From NCBI GenBank assembly GCA_903822435.1, contig CAIJPE010000361.1:1-49961 (forward strand): a stretch of DNA of 49,961 bases, written 5' to 3'. The translations under genes and the position numbers were made by a program. The first letter of the stretch is position 1; each line of letters starts with the position of its first letter. Below are positions 1 through 9,476 of the stretch, one piece after another. This DNA comes from an uncultured beta proteobacterium. Its GTDB lineage: Bacteria > Pseudomonadota > Gammaproteobacteria > Burkholderiales > Burkholderiaceae_C. Below the pieces are notes generated by a model. It saw only the letters and a program-made list of their open reading frames with translations, made no database searches and was not told the origin of the DNA.

Positions 1-17
1 TGAAAAGGGACGGTTGA

Positions 18-66
18 TGAGGCACAAGGTGTCGGGCCCCTCGCGGGGCGACTGACCCGTGCCTCA
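18..66. terminator. nested inverted repeat at the 3' end of the metC-like gene
   Basis: An 8-base perfect inverted repeat (TGAGGCAC at 18-25, GTGCCTCA at 59-66) encloses a second GC-rich hairpin made of GCCCC and GGGGC around a TCGC loop near position 40. The right arm includes the stop codon of the minus-strand gene. There is no clear T tract, so a Rho-independent terminator is only a guess; an mRNA 3'-end stabilising hairpin is equally possible. Confidence 0.35.
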
Positions 67-1245
67 GGCCAGCGAAGCCGCCATGGATTGCGCCAGGTCA
101 GCCTTCAGGTCGCCCACGCCTTCCAGGCCCACCGAGAACCGCACGAGGCGCCCCTCGAGGTGAGCACGCTGAAGCGATTCGGCGCTGCGGAAGGTCTGGA
201 GTTCATAGGGCACCGCCAGGCTCAGTGGCCCAGCCCATGAGTAGCCGATTCGAAAGAGCTTCAGCCCGTCGACGAAGGCATCCACCTGCGCCTGGGTGTA
301 GTGCTCGTGGAACATCACCGAGAACAAGCCCGCCGCGGCCGTGCACGTGGCGCGCCAATGCGCGTGGCCCGGTGAATCCGGCAGCGCCGGGTGCAGCACC
401 TTGCGCACCTCGGGTCGGGTGCCCAGCCAGGCCGCCAAGTCGCGCCCGGCCTGGTCTTGCGCGGCATAGCGCAGCGCAATGCTGCTGAGCGATCGCAGCA
501 CCAGTTCGGCGTCGTTGCCCGAGATGCCCACGCCCAGCCGCATGTGGGTGAACTTGAGCTTCTCGTGCAGCGCCACGTCGCGTGTGACCACCGAGCCCAT
601 CAGCACGTCGCCGCCGCCGCTGGGGTACTTGGTCAGGGCCTGCATGACGATGTCGATGCCCAGGTCGAAGCCCTTGAAGGCCACGCCGGCGCCCCAGGTG
701 TTGTCCAGCGCCGTGACCACCCTACGGGCCCGGGCGACAGCCACCAGGGCCGGCAGGTCCGGGAATTCCATGGTGATGGATCCGGGCGCTTCCAGCCACA
801 CCAGCCGTGTGCGGTCGGTGATGGCGGAAGCCAGGCTGGCCGGGTCCATCGGGTCGTACAGGCGGTGGCCGATGCCCCAGCGCTGCAGCTCGTTGCGGGC
901 CAAAGCGATGCTCGGGCCATAGGCGTTGCCGGGGATCAGCACTTCGTCGCCCTGCGACAGGAGGGCCTGGTCCACCAGAGCCACCGCGGCCAGGCCACTG
1001 GGTACCAGCACGCAGTGGGTGCCGCCTTCCAGCGTGGCGATGCGCTCTTCCAGCGTGAAGGTGGTCGGCGTGCCGTGCAGGCCGTAGGTATAGCCGGTCT
1101 TGTGGCGCCAGTCGCGCGAACGCACCGCCGCCACGTTCTTGAACAGGATGGTCGAGGCCTTGTGCACGGGGCCCTGCGGCGCTTCGAAACCTTCGGGCGG
1201 CTGGTAAGGGTGGTGGATCAGGTCGGTGGACAGGTCACGGGTCAT
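64..1245 (-). CDS. metC: cystathionine beta-lyase-like PLP enzyme (Cys/Met metabolism family)
   Basis: A 393-residue fold-type I PLP enzyme that would cleave cystathionine to homocysteine, pyruvate and ammonia in methionine synthesis. Visible family features are the N-terminal region that binds substrate and PLP phosphate (YTYGLHGTPT near residue 54), the aspartate of the ALDNTWG segment (D181) that would hold the pyridine nitrogen, and the Schiff-base lysine in ALTKYPSGGGD (K206). The start was placed at the ATG at 1245 because conserved similarity begins there; the same frame stays open further upstream but lies inside rimO. The gene sits 23 bases after the rimO stop and is probably cotranscribed with it. 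A cystathionine gamma-synthase or gamma-lyase role cannot be excluded from sequence alone, but length and the N-terminal motif fit MetC best. Confidence 0.85.
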   Translation of the reverse strand: MTRDLSTDLIHHPYQPPEGFEAPQGPVHKASTILFKNVAAVRSRDWRHKTGYTYGLHGTPTTFTLEERIATLEGGTHCVLVPSGLAAVALVDQALLSQGDEVLIPGNAYGPSIALARNELQRWGIGHRLYDPMDPASLASAITDRTRLVWLEAPGSITMEFPDLPALVAVARARRVVTALDNTWGAGVAFKGFDLGIDIVMQALTKYPSGGGDVLMGSVVTRDVALHEKLKFTHMRLGVGISGNDAELVLRSLSSIALRYAAQDQAGRDLAAWLGTRPEVRKVLHPALPDSPGHAHWRATCTAAAGLFSVMFHEHYTQAQVDAFVDGLKLFRIGYSWAGPLSLAVPYELQTFRSAESLQRAHLEGRLVRFSVGLEGVGDLKADLAQSMAASLA

Positions 1246-1268
1246 GGCGGGAGCTCGGAACTTCAGGA

Positions 1269-2681
1269 TCAGATGGGCTGGGCGACGAGGTCGTGGCCGT
1301 CGGCCGCGACGATCCGTGCGCGGGTGAACTCGCCCACCTTCAGGGTCTTGGAGGCCTTCTCGGGCGGCAGCAGGCGCACCACGCCGTCGATCTCGGGGGC
1401 GTCGGCATAGGTGCGGCCCACGCCGCCCTTGCGGCCCAGCGCGGGCGCCTGATCGACCAGGACCTGCATCTGCGCCCCCACCCGCTCCTTCAGCTTGGCG
1501 ATCGAGACGGCCTCGGCCACCGCCATGAAGCGCGCCCGGCGCTCTTCGCGCACGGCCTGCGGCAGCGCACCGGGCAGCTCGTTGGCGGCCGCCCCTTGTA
1601 CCGGCGAGTAGGCGAAGCAGCCGGCGCGGTCGATGCGGGCTTCGCGGATGAAGTCCAGCAGGGTCTCGAACTCGGCCTCGGTCTCGCCGGGGAAGCCGGC
1701 GATGAAGGTCGAACGCACCACCAGCTGCGGGCAGAGCTCGCGCCAGCGGGCCAGGCGTTCGAGGTTGCGCTCGCCGCTGGCCGGCCGCTTCATGCGCTTG
1801 AGCACGTCGGGGTGGGCGTGCTGGAAGGGCACGTCGAGGTACGGCAGCACGCGGCCTTCGGCCATCAGCGGCAGCACGTCGTCCACGTGCGGGTAGGGGT
1901 AGACGTAGTGCAGCCGTACCCAGGCGCCATACGGCTCGGCCAGGTCGGCCAGGCGGGTGCACAAGTCCAGCAGCCGGGTCTTGACGGGCTGGCCGTCGAA
2001 GAAGCCGGTGCGGTACTTCACGTCCACGCCGTAGGCACTGGTGTCCTGGCTCACCACCAGCAGTTCGCGCACGCCCGATTCGAACAGCGCGCGCGCATCG
2101 CCCAGCACATCGCCCACGGGCCGCGAGACCAGGTCGCCGCGCATGCTGGGGATGATGCAGAAGGTGCAGCGGTGGTTGCAGCCTTCGCTGATCTTGAGGT
2201 AGGCATAGTGGCGCGGCGTGAGCTTGATGCCCGCCACGCCACGAAACTCGGCCCGCGCCTCGGGCACCAGGTCGACGAAAGGGTCGTGCGGCTTGGGCAC
2301 GTGCAGGTGCACGGCATCCATCACCTCCTGCGTGGCATGGGGGCCGGTGACGGCCAGCACCTTGGGGTGCGTCTGCTGCACCAGGTTGCCGCCGGCGTCG
2401 CCGGCCTTGGCGCCCAGGCAGCCGGTAACGATGACCTTGCCATTGGCCGACAGCGCCTCGCCAATGGTGTCCAGGCTTTCCTTGACGGCGTCGTCGATGA
2501 AACCGCAGGTGTTGACGATCACGAGGTCGGCCCCCGCGAAGGCCTTGCTGGTCTCGTAGCCCTCGGCGCGCAGTTGCGTGAGGATGAGTTCGGAATCCGT
2601 CAGGGCCTTGGGGCAGCCCAGGGAGACGAAGGCGATCTTGGGGTTGCCCGCCACAGGGCTGGCAATGGGGTCATCGGTCAT
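1269..2681 (-). CDS. rimO: ribosomal protein S12 (Asp89) methylthiotransferase RimO
   Basis: A 470-residue radical SAM methylthiotransferase that modifies an aspartate of ribosomal protein S12 using two iron-sulfur clusters. The N-terminal UPF0004 domain carries three cluster cysteines (C23 in SLGCPK, C59 in VNTCGF, C88 in TGCLG). The radical SAM motif CNHRCTFC supplies C168, C172 and C175. A TRAM-like domain closes the C-terminus ([20 protein letters not shown]). [12 protein letters not shown] and the C-terminal TRAM sequence separate it from the tRNA enzyme MiaB. The length matches the family. It is followed by the metC-like gene after 23 bases. No good ribosome binding site precedes the ATG. 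Confidence 0.95.
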   Translation of the reverse strand: MTDDPIASPVAGNPKIAFVSLGCPKALTDSELILTQLRAEGYETSKAFAGADLVIVNTCGFIDDAVKESLDTIGEALSANGKVIVTGCLGAKAGDAGGNLVQQTHPKVLAVTGPHATQEVMDAVHLHVPKPHDPFVDLVPEARAEFRGVAGIKLTPRHYAYLKISEGCNHRCTFCIIPSMRGDLVSRPVGDVLGDARALFESGVRELLVVSQDTSAYGVDVKYRTGFFDGQPVKTRLLDLCTRLADLAEPYGAWVRLHYVYPYPHVDDVLPLMAEGRVLPYLDVPFQHAHPDVLKRMKRPASGERNLERLARWRELCPQLVVRSTFIAGFPGETEAEFETLLDFIREARIDRAGCFAYSPVQGAAANELPGALPQAVREERRARFMAVAEAVSIAKLKERVGAQMQVLVDQAPALGRKGGVGRTYADAPEIDGVVRLLPPEKASKTLKVGEFTRARIVAADGHDLVAQPI

Positions 2682-2759
2682 AGACCCGCATTTTCGCGCA
2701 TCTGACGAAACTGCCCGGGAGCTTCCGTGATGCCGCGACCGCCAGCAGAAGCCGGGGCC

Positions 2760-3365
2760 CTACTTCTTGCGCTTGAGCATCTCACCCACGATGGCCACGA
2801 ACTGCTCTTCGGTCTCGCGCTTGAGCAGGTCTTCAGACAGGGCCGCCGAGGCCGGGAAGGTGGGCACCAGTTCCAGCCGGTAGTTCATGCGCGTGCCCTC
2901 GCCTTCGGCACTCAGCATCATCAACGACTGCTGCTTCTTCAGGCTGCCCTTGACCTGCGTGGACAGGATCGAGGACTGCTGGGTCAGCACCACCTCGCGC
3001 TGGCTGGCCCAGTTGAAGGTGAAGGCGCCGAACTTGGCAGTGCCCTTCTGCTCGATGGTGAACTGCTTCTCGCCGGGCTTGATGATGCTGCTCTCGCGCA
3101 GGTTGGGCACCCACTTGGGCATGTTCGGGAAGTCGGTCAGCACCTCCCAGGCGGTGGCCGGGGGCACGGCCGCGAACATCACCGCCTTCAGCACATACGT
3201 CTCGCCGTCGTAGGTGACTTCGATGGTCTTCACCGGCGATTCGGCCCGCGCCGCACCGGCCAGGCACGAGGCCAGACCGGCCACGCCAGCCAGGCACAGG
3301 GCCCGCCGGGACAGGAAGGGGCGATACGGGCGGGCAGGCTGGACGCGGCTTTTCATGCTGGGCAT
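2760..3365 (-). CDS. exported SRPBCC (START-like) family protein
   Basis: A 201-residue protein beginning with an Arg-rich N-terminus and a hydrophobic stretch ending in an AGAARA-type cleavage site, so it is probably exported; the SRRALCLAG segment resembles a Tat or Sec signal. The rest fits the SRPBCC/polyketide cyclase fold: an initial beta strand, the phrase PPATAWEVLTDFPNMPKWVP typical of coenzyme Q-binding COQ10/START-like proteins, and a long C-terminal helix (TEEQFVAIVGEMLKRKK). Ligand and role are unknown. An ATG three codons later (3356) is an alternative start. The frame is open further upstream but that part overlaps phaR and is not credible. The gene is 43 bases downstream of phaR. 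Confidence 0.75.
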   Translation of the reverse strand: MPSMKSRVQPARPYRPFLSRRALCLAGVAGLASCLAGAARAESPVKTIEVTYDGETYVLKAVMFAAVPPATAWEVLTDFPNMPKWVPNLRESSIIKPGEKQFTIEQKGTAKFGAFTFNWASQREVVLTQQSSILSTQVKGSLKKQQSLMMLSAEGEGTRMNYRLELVPTFPASAALSEDLLKRETEEQFVAIVGEMLKRKK

Positions 3366-3408
3366 CTTGGCAGGAGCACATGCCCCTGATGCAGAGTCGG
3401 GCGAAACG

Positions 3409-3996
3409 CTATTTCTTGACCGCGGGGAAACCCGCAAGCCCCGGAAACAGCGAGCCGGCCTGCTGCATCTGCTCGAACATGCTGCGGCTTTGTTCCAGGT
3501 AGCTGCCCATGAGGTTCTGGAGCACCGCAGGCTGCCCGCTGAGGAATTGTGTCCAGACCTCCGGCGACAGGTGCTTGGGGTCGTACAGGCCCTTGCTCTG
3601 GTTCAGGAACTGACTTTGCAGTTCGGCGAAGGCCGCCATGTTCTTCTCGAGCATGGTGCCCATCACGCCCTGCATGGCGTGGCCGTAGAAGCGGATGATC
3701 TGGCTGAGCGTCTGCGTGCTGAACATGGGCACGCCGCCGGACTCTTCTTCGAGGATGATCTGCAGCAGGATGCTGCGGGTGAGGTCTTCGCCGGTCTTGG
3801 CGTCGCGCACCTCGAAGTCTTCGCCGCCCAGCACCATCTGCTTGACGTCGGCCAGCGTGATGTAGGTGCTCAAACGCGTGTCGTACAGGCGGCGGTTGGG
3901 GTACTTCTTCAACGTGCGCAGGGGGCCCGCTGCGGCGGAGTCGGCGGCGGCCTCTGCACCAAGCGTGTTTGCCGCGGCTCGGCGTTGGGACGGCAT
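3409..3996 (-). CDS. phaR: polyhydroxyalkanoate synthesis repressor PhaR
   Basis: A 195-residue regulator that in related bacteria binds PHA granules and represses phasin and PHA genes until polymer accumulates. The N-terminal DNA-binding domain has the signature KYPNRRLYDT followed by YITLADVKQMV and the DLTRSILLQIILEEE segment. A C-terminal helical accumulation-regulator domain follows (FYGHAMQGVMGTMLEKNMAAF), then a Gln/Met-rich tail. The start ATG at 3996 has a GAGGAA ribosome site about 8 bases upstream. No phaC or phasin gene is adjacent, so targets would be elsewhere on the genome. Confidence 0.93.
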   Translation of the reverse strand: MPSQRRAAANTLGAEAAADSAAAGPLRTLKKYPNRRLYDTRLSTYITLADVKQMVLGGEDFEVRDAKTGEDLTRSILLQIILEEESGGVPMFSTQTLSQIIRFYGHAMQGVMGTMLEKNMAAFAELQSQFLNQSKGLYDPKHLSPEVWTQFLSGQPAVLQNLMGSYLEQSRSMFEQMQQAGSLFPGLAGFPAVKK

Positions 3997-4024
3997 GCGG
4001 GGGTTCCTCGCTGAAAAAAAATCG

Positions 4025-4030
4025 ATTCTA
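4025..4030 (-). promoter_or_regulatory. possible -10 element upstream of phaR
   Basis: Read on the minus strand the 138-base gap between cysQ and phaR contains TAGAAT, one mismatch from TATAAT, followed by a T8 tract and then the phaR ribosome site. No convincing -35 box was found at 17 bases, so this is a weak call. Apart from this, the gap contains only GC-rich sequence with repeated GGCGCC. Confidence 0.3.
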
Positions 4031-4134
4031 GGAGGCCGACAGCCCCACGGCGGGGGGATTTCCCCGGAAGTGGACGCGACCGGTGACGCCGGCCAGAGGC
4101 GTAGGCAAATGGCGCCGGCGCACGCCGTACGGTA

Positions 4135-4920
4135 TCAGGCGCCGGCCCGTGCACCCCAGGCGATGAAATCGGGGTTCTCAAAGCCAGGCTTGCCATAGCG
4201 CAAGGGCTGGCCGGCGGAGTCGGTGACTTCGCCGCCGGCTGCCCGCAGCACGGCATGGCCGGCCGCCGTGTCCCATTCCATCGTGCGGCCAAAGCGCGGG
4301 TAGACGTCGGCATCGCCAGCAGCCAGCAGGCCGAACTTCAGCGAAGAGCCCGCGGCCAGCCGGCTGGCCACGCCGCGCCCTTGCTGCCACCGGGCCAGGG
4401 CCGCTTCATCGCCGTGCGAGCGGCTGCAGGCCATTGCCAGCCCCGTGGCCGGCACCGTGCGGCAACCGATGCGCTCCCGCCCGCCCTGCGGCGTGACGCG
4501 CCAGGCGCCCGAACCGACCACGCCGGCATACAAGGTGTCGGTGACGGGCACATGCACCACGCCCAGCACCGGCAGTTCATCCTGCACCAACGCGATGTTC
4601 ACCGTGAATTCGCCATTGCGCGAGACGAATTCGCGCGTGCCGTCCAGCGGGTCCACCAGCCAGAACATCGGGCAGGCCTCGGGCGCTTCGCCGCGCGCAT
4701 GGGCTTCCTCGGCCACCACCGGCCACGGGGGCCCCAGGGCCTGAAGGGCCGGCACGATCAGCCGCTCGGCGGCCTCGTCGGCCAGCGTCACCGGCGAGGC
4801 GTCGGCCGTACGCTCGACGGCGAAGTCCGACGCGTAGACCGCCAGGATGAGGTCGCCCGCCCGGCGGGCCAGTGCCTCGACCTGCGGCAGCAGCGCCAGG
4901 AGTTCGGCGCCCGTGGCCAT
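4135..4920 (-). CDS. cysQ: 3'(2'),5'-bisphosphate nucleotidase CysQ
   Basis: A 261-residue inositol monophosphatase-superfamily enzyme predicted to hydrolyse 3'-phosphoadenosine 5'-phosphate (PAP) to AMP, recycling the by-product of sulfate assimilation. Metal-binding motifs are visible: the EEAHA region (VVAEEAH), WLVDPLDGTREF (the DPLDGT motif), and the C-terminal GRTMEWDTAAGHAVL (WDxAAG). The ATG overlaps the stop codon of the RND permease gene as TGATG, suggesting translational coupling; frame continuation further upstream is inside the permease gene. The pairing with an efflux pump is functionally odd. An inositol-phosphatase role is the alternative, but FVSRNGEFTVNIAL favours CysQ. Confidence 0.88.
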   Translation of the reverse strand: MATGAELLALLPQVEALARRAGDLILAVYASDFAVERTADASPVTLADEAAERLIVPALQALGPPWPVVAEEAHARGEAPEACPMFWLVDPLDGTREFVSRNGEFTVNIALVQDELPVLGVVHVPVTDTLYAGVVGSGAWRVTPQGGRERIGCRTVPATGLAMACSRSHGDEAALARWQQGRGVASRLAAGSSLKFGLLAAGDADVYPRFGRTMEWDTAAGHAVLRAAGGEVTDSAGQPLRYGKPGFENPDFIAWGARAGA

Positions 4921-7900
4921 CAATCGCCGGCCGATGCCGAACCCGTTGCCACCGAGGCTGACGCTGCCGCAGCCGCCTTGACCTTGTTCCCGCGGGCCCA
5001 GTTCACCACGCGCCCGAGGACGCGCCACACCATGCGCAGCATCAGCAGCGTCAGCACGCATTCGAACAGCGTGAGCACGAAGGCCACGGCCACGTGCCAG
5101 CGGGTGGCGCGCAGGCGGAACTTGGCCATGGCGCCGTCGCGAGCGTTCTCGATGCTGTCGTAGAAGCTGGGGATCACCAGCAGCGTGAGGAAGGTGCTGG
5201 TGATGGTGCCGCCGATGATGGCGACGGCCATGGGCTTGTAGAAGCCGGCGCCCTCGCCCACCCCGATGGCCACCGGCAGCATGCCGGCCACCAGCGCGAA
5301 GGTCGTCATCAGGATCGGCCGCAGCCGCTTGCGGCCCGCCGCCATCAGCGCCTCTTCACGGTCCATGCCCTCGGCTTCGCGCACGCGGGCCGCGTCCAGC
5401 AGCAGGATGGCGTTCTTGGCCACCAGCCCCATGAGCATGATCACCCCGATCAGGCTCATCAGGTTGAGCGTGCCGCCCGTCAGGAGCAGGGCGATCACCA
5501 CGCCGATGAGCGACAGCGGCAGCGACATCATCACCGGCAGCGGCGCGGTGAAGGAGCTGAACTGCATCACCAGGATCAGGTACATCAGGGCCACGCCAGA
5601 GACCAGCGCGATGCCCATCTGCTTGAAGACCTCCTGCTGGTCCTTGGAAGCGCCGGCCAGCTCCAGGCCGAAGCCGGGCGGGAAGTCGATGGCGCGTGCC
5701 AGCTTCAGCGCATCGGCCGTCACCTCGCCCGACGAGCGCCCCTGGGCATTGGCCGCCACCGAGATGGTGCGCTTGCCATCGGAATGCTGGATCTGCGAAG
5801 GGCCGCGTCCCATGGTGACGGTGGCGATCTGCTCAAGCGGCACCATCACGTTGCTGCCGCCCACCGCGATGGGCAGCCGCTCGATGTTGCCGGCGTCCAC
5901 CCGGTCGTCGGGGTGCAGGCGCACCGAGACATCGCGCGTCTCGCCGCTGGGATCGACCCAGTCGCCGGCCTCCACGCCCGCGAAGGCCACGCGCAGCGCC
6001 TGTGCGGCGTCGTTGACCGAGATGCCCAGCGTGTTGGCCAGGCCGCGGTCGAGCTCGATCTTCATCTCTTCCTGCGGCTCCAGCTGCGACAGGCCCACGT
6101 CCACCGCGCCGGGCACCTTGTGCAGCTGCTCCATGAAGGCGTTGGTGATGTCCAGCAGGCGCCGCGAATCGGTGCCGGTGAAGCGGATCTGCACCGGCTT
6201 CTGCGCGCCGGTGTTCAGGTCGTCCAGCACCACGTACTCGGCACCCACCAGCCGGGCGGTGAGCGTGCGCAATTCGGCCGCGATCTGCACTGCCGAGCGT
6301 GCGCGTTCGGTGCTTTTGCCCAGGTCGACGTACACGCGTCCGCCGCCCGGGTTGACGTAGCTGTTGGTGGCCTTGGTCTCGGGGATGGAGCGGGCCAGCG
6401 CCGCGGCGGCCTCGACCTTCAGCCGCGCGTACTCCAGGCTGCTGCTGGAGGGCGTGCGGATGTCCATCGCCACCACGCCGTTGTCGGAAGCCGGCAGGAA
6501 GCTGGAGCCGCCGAACTTGGCCTGCAGCACCATGGCCCCGGCCAGGCTGGCTGCGGCGAACACCGCCATCCAGCGCCTGTGGTGCAGCGCCCAGGCGATG
6601 ACGTGCCCATAGCGATCGGACTGGTGGTCGAACCAGTCGTTGAAGCGCGCCAGCCAGCGGCTGATGCCGCGGCGCGGCTGCAGGTGGTGGCCGGGGGGGT
6701 CGCCCCAGGCGGCCGACAGCATCGGGTCCAGCGTGAAGCTGATGAACAGGCTCACCAGCACCGATGCGACCACCGTCACGCCGAAGGGCCGGAACCACTC
6801 GCCTGACACGCCGGGCATGAAGGCCACGGGCACGAACACCGCCACGATGGAGAAGGTGGTGGCCGCCACGGCCAGGCCGATCTCGGCGGTGCCGTTGAGC
6901 GCAGCGGTACGCCGGTCCTCGCCCAGCTCCATGTGGCGCACGATGTTCTCGCGCACGACGATGGCGTCGTCGATCAGCACCCCGATGGCCAATGAAAGCC
7001 CCAGAAGGCTCATGAAGTTCAACGTGAAGCCGCACAGCCACACGGCGATGAATGCCGCGATCACCGACGTGGGCAGCGACAGCGCCGTGATCAGCGTGGA
7101 CCGCCAGGAATTCAGGAAGATGTAGACCACGAAGACGGTCAGGCCCGCGCCGAACACCAGCGCATGGATGACGTTGTCCAGGCTGCGCTGCGCGCTGTCG
7201 CCGCCGTCCTGCGTAACCTCGAGCTTGGTGCCGGCAGGCAGGGTCTTGGCGATCTCGGCGGCCAGCTCGCGCACCTTGGCGGCCACGGTCACGGTGCTGC
7301 CCTCGCGGCTGCGCGTGATCGAAAGGCCGATGTTGGGGTGCCCGTTGCGCATGGAAAAGCCGCTGAGCTCGGCAAAGCCGTCTTCCACCACCGCCACCTG
7401 CGACAGCCGCACCAGTTCGTTGCCGCGGCGCTTGATGACGATCTGGCCGAATTCGGTCGGCGATTCGATGCGGCCCACCAGGCGGATGCTCTGGTCTTCC
7501 AGCGTGCCGCGCACCTTGCCCACCGGGGCGGTGGCGTTCTGTGCGCGCACGGCGGCGACCACGTCGGTGACCGAGACCTCGTACTCGCGCAGCTTCTGGG
7601 CCCGCAACAACACCGACAGCTCGCGCTTGAGCGAGCCGTTGACGGTGACCGTGGCCACACCCGGCAAGGCGCGGAACCGGTCGGCCAGCTGGTCTTCGGC
7701 CATCCGCGACAGCACGGCATGGCTGAGCTTGTCGGACGACAGCGCCAGCTGCACGATGGGCTGCGCAGAGGGGTCGACCCGCTGCAGGATGGGCTCGCGG
7801 ATCTCCACCGGCAGCTTGTAGCGCACCGAGGCGATGGCATTGCGCACCTCGTCGGCGGCCACCACCAGGTTCTTGTCGAAGGTGAAGACCAGGGTGAACG

Positions 7901-8168
7901 AGGCGTTGCCCTCGCCGGCCGTGGACCGCAGCTGGTCCAGCCCGGCGATGCCCTGCATGGCCTTCTCGATGCGGTTGATGACCTCGCGTTCCACTGTCTC
8001 CGGCGAGGCGCCGGGGTACTGGATGTTGACCACCAGCAGCGGCTGCTCGACGTCGGGGATCTCATTGACCCGCAGCTTGGACAGGCTCAGCAGGCCCAGG
8101 GCCATCAGCGCGATGATGATCACCACCATCGCCACCGGACGCTTCACGCTGAATTCAGAAAGGAACAT
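4920..8168 (-). CDS. RND efflux permease (HAE1/AcrB family)
   Basis: A 1082-residue inner-membrane proton-driven multidrug exporter subunit. It begins with the classic MFLSEFSVKRP N-terminal cytoplasmic helix and TM1, has two large periplasmic loops, and carries the TM4 proton-relay aspartates in GVLIDDAIVVREN. The second half repeats the fold and includes GLVAKNAILLLD in TM10. Unusually the protein extends about 60 residues beyond the normal end: after SIENARDGAMAKFRLR there is another hydrophobic segment (about HVAVAFVLTLFECVLTLLML) and a Lys/Ala-rich tail. It starts 6 bases after the adaptor gene and ends overlapping cysQ. No outer-membrane factor gene is adjacent, so a TolC-like partner would be encoded elsewhere. 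Substrate unknown. Confidence 0.92.
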   Translation of the reverse strand: MFLSEFSVKRPVAMVVIIIALMALGLLSLSKLRVNEIPDVEQPLLVVNIQYPGASPETVEREVINRIEKAMQGIAGLDQLRSTAGEGNASFTLVFTFDKNLVVAADEVRNAIASVRYKLPVEIREPILQRVDPSAQPIVQLALSSDKLSHAVLSRMAEDQLADRFRALPGVATVTVNGSLKRELSVLLRAQKLREYEVSVTDVVAAVRAQNATAPVGKVRGTLEDQSIRLVGRIESPTEFGQIVIKRRGNELVRLSQVAVVEDGFAELSGFSMRNGHPNIGLSITRSREGSTVTVAAKVRELAAEIAKTLPAGTKLEVTQDGGDSAQRSLDNVIHALVFGAGLTVFVVYIFLNSWRSTLITALSLPTSVIAAFIAVWLCGFTLNFMSLLGLSLAIGVLIDDAIVVRENIVRHMELGEDRRTAALNGTAEIGLAVAATTFSIVAVFVPVAFMPGVSGEWFRPFGVTVVASVLVSLFISFTLDPMLSAAWGDPPGHHLQPRRGISRWLARFNDWFDHQSDRYGHVIAWALHHRRWMAVFAAASLAGAMVLQAKFGGSSFLPASDNGVVAMDIRTPSSSSLEYARLKVEAAAALARSIPETKATNSYVNPGGGRVYVDLGKSTERARSAVQIAAELRTLTARLVGAEYVVLDDLNTGAQKPVQIRFTGTDSRRLLDITNAFMEQLHKVPGAVDVGLSQLEPQEEMKIELDRGLANTLGISVNDAAQALRVAFAGVEAGDWVDPSGETRDVSVRLHPDDRVDAGNIERLPIAVGGSNVMVPLEQIATVTMGRGPSQIQHSDGKRTISVAANAQGRSSGEVTADALKLARAIDFPPGFGLELAGASKDQQEVFKQMGIALVSGVALMYLILVMQFSSFTAPLPVMMSLPLSLIGVVIALLLTGGTLNLMSLIGVIMLMGLVAKNAILLLDAARVREAEGMDREEALMAAGRKRLRPILMTTFALVAGMLPVAIGVGEGAGFYKPMAVAIIGGTITSTFLTLLVIPSFYDSIENARDGAMAKFRLRATRWHVAVAFVLTLFECVLTLLMLRMVWRVLGRVVNWARGNKVKAAAAASASVATGSASAGD

Positions 8169-8174
8169 GGCGCC

Positions 8175-9368
8175 TCACTTCATGGCCTTGGCCGGCGATG
8201 GGTCCGGCCCCGGCACCCCCTGAAGGGCCGCGGGTGCCGCCGCCGCCGCAAACTCGATCCGCTGGCCGTTGACCAGGGCACTGCCCGGGTTGCGCAAGAT
8301 GCGGTCGCCCGCCACCAGGCCAGAGCGCACCGGCACGTTGCCGCTCCGGCTGTCGCGCTCGCCCAGCTTGACTTCCAGCTTGCTCAGCATCTTGCCATCC
8401 ACGCGCCAGACTTGCGCGGTCTCGCCCGATCGCACCAGTGACGCCTCGGACACCATGAGGCCCTGGACGCTGCCGGTCTCGACGCGGCCTTCGGCGAACA
8501 GGCCAGCCACCTTCGGCGCCGTGGCAGGGTCTTCGAAGTCGACGATCAGGGCCACCTGGCGCGTGGTGGCATTGGCCGCCGCGTCGATGCGTCGCACCTT
8601 GCCGTAGAAATCGCTCTGCGCATAGCCGTTGATGCGAAAGCTCACGCGCTGGCCCGTGCGCAGTTCACCCAGCCGATCGGCCGAGACCAGTCCCTCGAAG
8701 CGCAAGCTGTGCGGGTCGATGACCTTGATCAATTCCTTGCCGATCTGGACCGTGTCGCCCACCGAGGCCTTGCGCTCGCTCAGCACGCCGTCGAAGGGCG
8801 CCCGCACGTTGGTGCGCGCCAGCTGCTGCCGGGCTGCGACCACCCGGGCCTTGGCGGCCACCAGGTCGCTCTGCGCGTTGTTGCCCCGGACTTCGGCATC
8901 TTCCAGCGCCTGGGTCGACGTCATGCCCTGGGCCTGCAGCGTCTTCAGGCGTTGCACCTGGCGTTCGGACTGGTCGAAAGCCTGCTGGGCGGCCCGCACG
9001 GCCTCGTCGGCCGAGGTCAGGCTGTCGCGGATGGCCGTGTCGTCCAGGCGCATCAGCAGGTCGCCGGCTCGCACGGCCTCGCCGTTTTCCTTGAGCACCT
9101 GCAGCACCACCGCCGCCACTTCGGCGCGCAGGTCGGCCCGGCGCTCGGGTTGCACCGAGCCGGTGATGACCGGGCCGCTGGCGAGCTGGCTGGGCTGCAG
9201 GGTGGTGATGTCCTCGGGCGCCAGCAGCAGCACCGGCGCGGCCGCAGCCGTGGCCGACGCAGCCGTTGCACCCGCCGAAGCCTTGGCGCCGGCGGCATCG
9301 GGTTTCTGGCAGGCCGCCAGGAGGACGGTCAACAACGCCAGGCAGATCAGGACGGGCAGAGAAGGCAT
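8175..9368 (-). CDS. RND efflux periplasmic adaptor (membrane fusion lipoprotein)
   Basis: A 397-residue adaptor that would link the RND permease to an outer-membrane channel. The signal peptide ends in the lipobox LLAAC (C19). A barrel-sandwich/lipoyl half motif (RADLRAEVAAVVLQV...GDLLMRLDD) precedes a coiled-coil hairpin (about residues 100-180, DEAVRAAQQAFDQSERQVQRL), followed by the second lipoyl half (TNVRAPFDGVLSERKASVGD) and the beta-barrel and membrane-proximal domains. It is the first gene of a probable three-gene operon with the permease and cysQ. No Shine-Dalgarno motif is obvious before the ATG. Confidence 0.92.
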   Translation of the reverse strand: MPSLPVLICLALLTVLLAACQKPDAAGAKASAGATAASATAAAAPVLLLAPEDITTLQPSQLASGPVITGSVQPERRADLRAEVAAVVLQVLKENGEAVRAGDLLMRLDDTAIRDSLTSADEAVRAAQQAFDQSERQVQRLKTLQAQGMTSTQALEDAEVRGNNAQSDLVAAKARVVAARQQLARTNVRAPFDGVLSERKASVGDTVQIGKELIKVIDPHSLRFEGLVSADRLGELRTGQRVSFRINGYAQSDFYGKVRRIDAAANATTRQVALIVDFEDPATAPKVAGLFAEGRVETGSVQGLMVSEASLVRSGETAQVWRVDGKMLSKLEVKLGERDSRSGNVPVRSGLVAGDRILRNPGSALVNGQRIEFAAAAAPAALQGVPGPDPSPAKAMK

Positions 9369-9476
9369 GAAATGGGGGCACCGGCGGGACCGGCGGCACG
9401 CTGCAAAGTCCGCAAGCGTACCGCCCCGCGCCGATTCACCCCCGGGCCGATGCGACGAATCGACGCCCCGGTGCCC

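Noticed and set aside
1246..1962. N-terminal extension of the metC-like frame into rimO
   Set aside because: Arg/Pro/Ala-rich antisense-like composition; family similarity begins at the ATG at 1245.
5094..6806. Plus-strand open frame of 570 codons opposite the RND permease
   Set aside because: Antisense shadow; no recognisable family.
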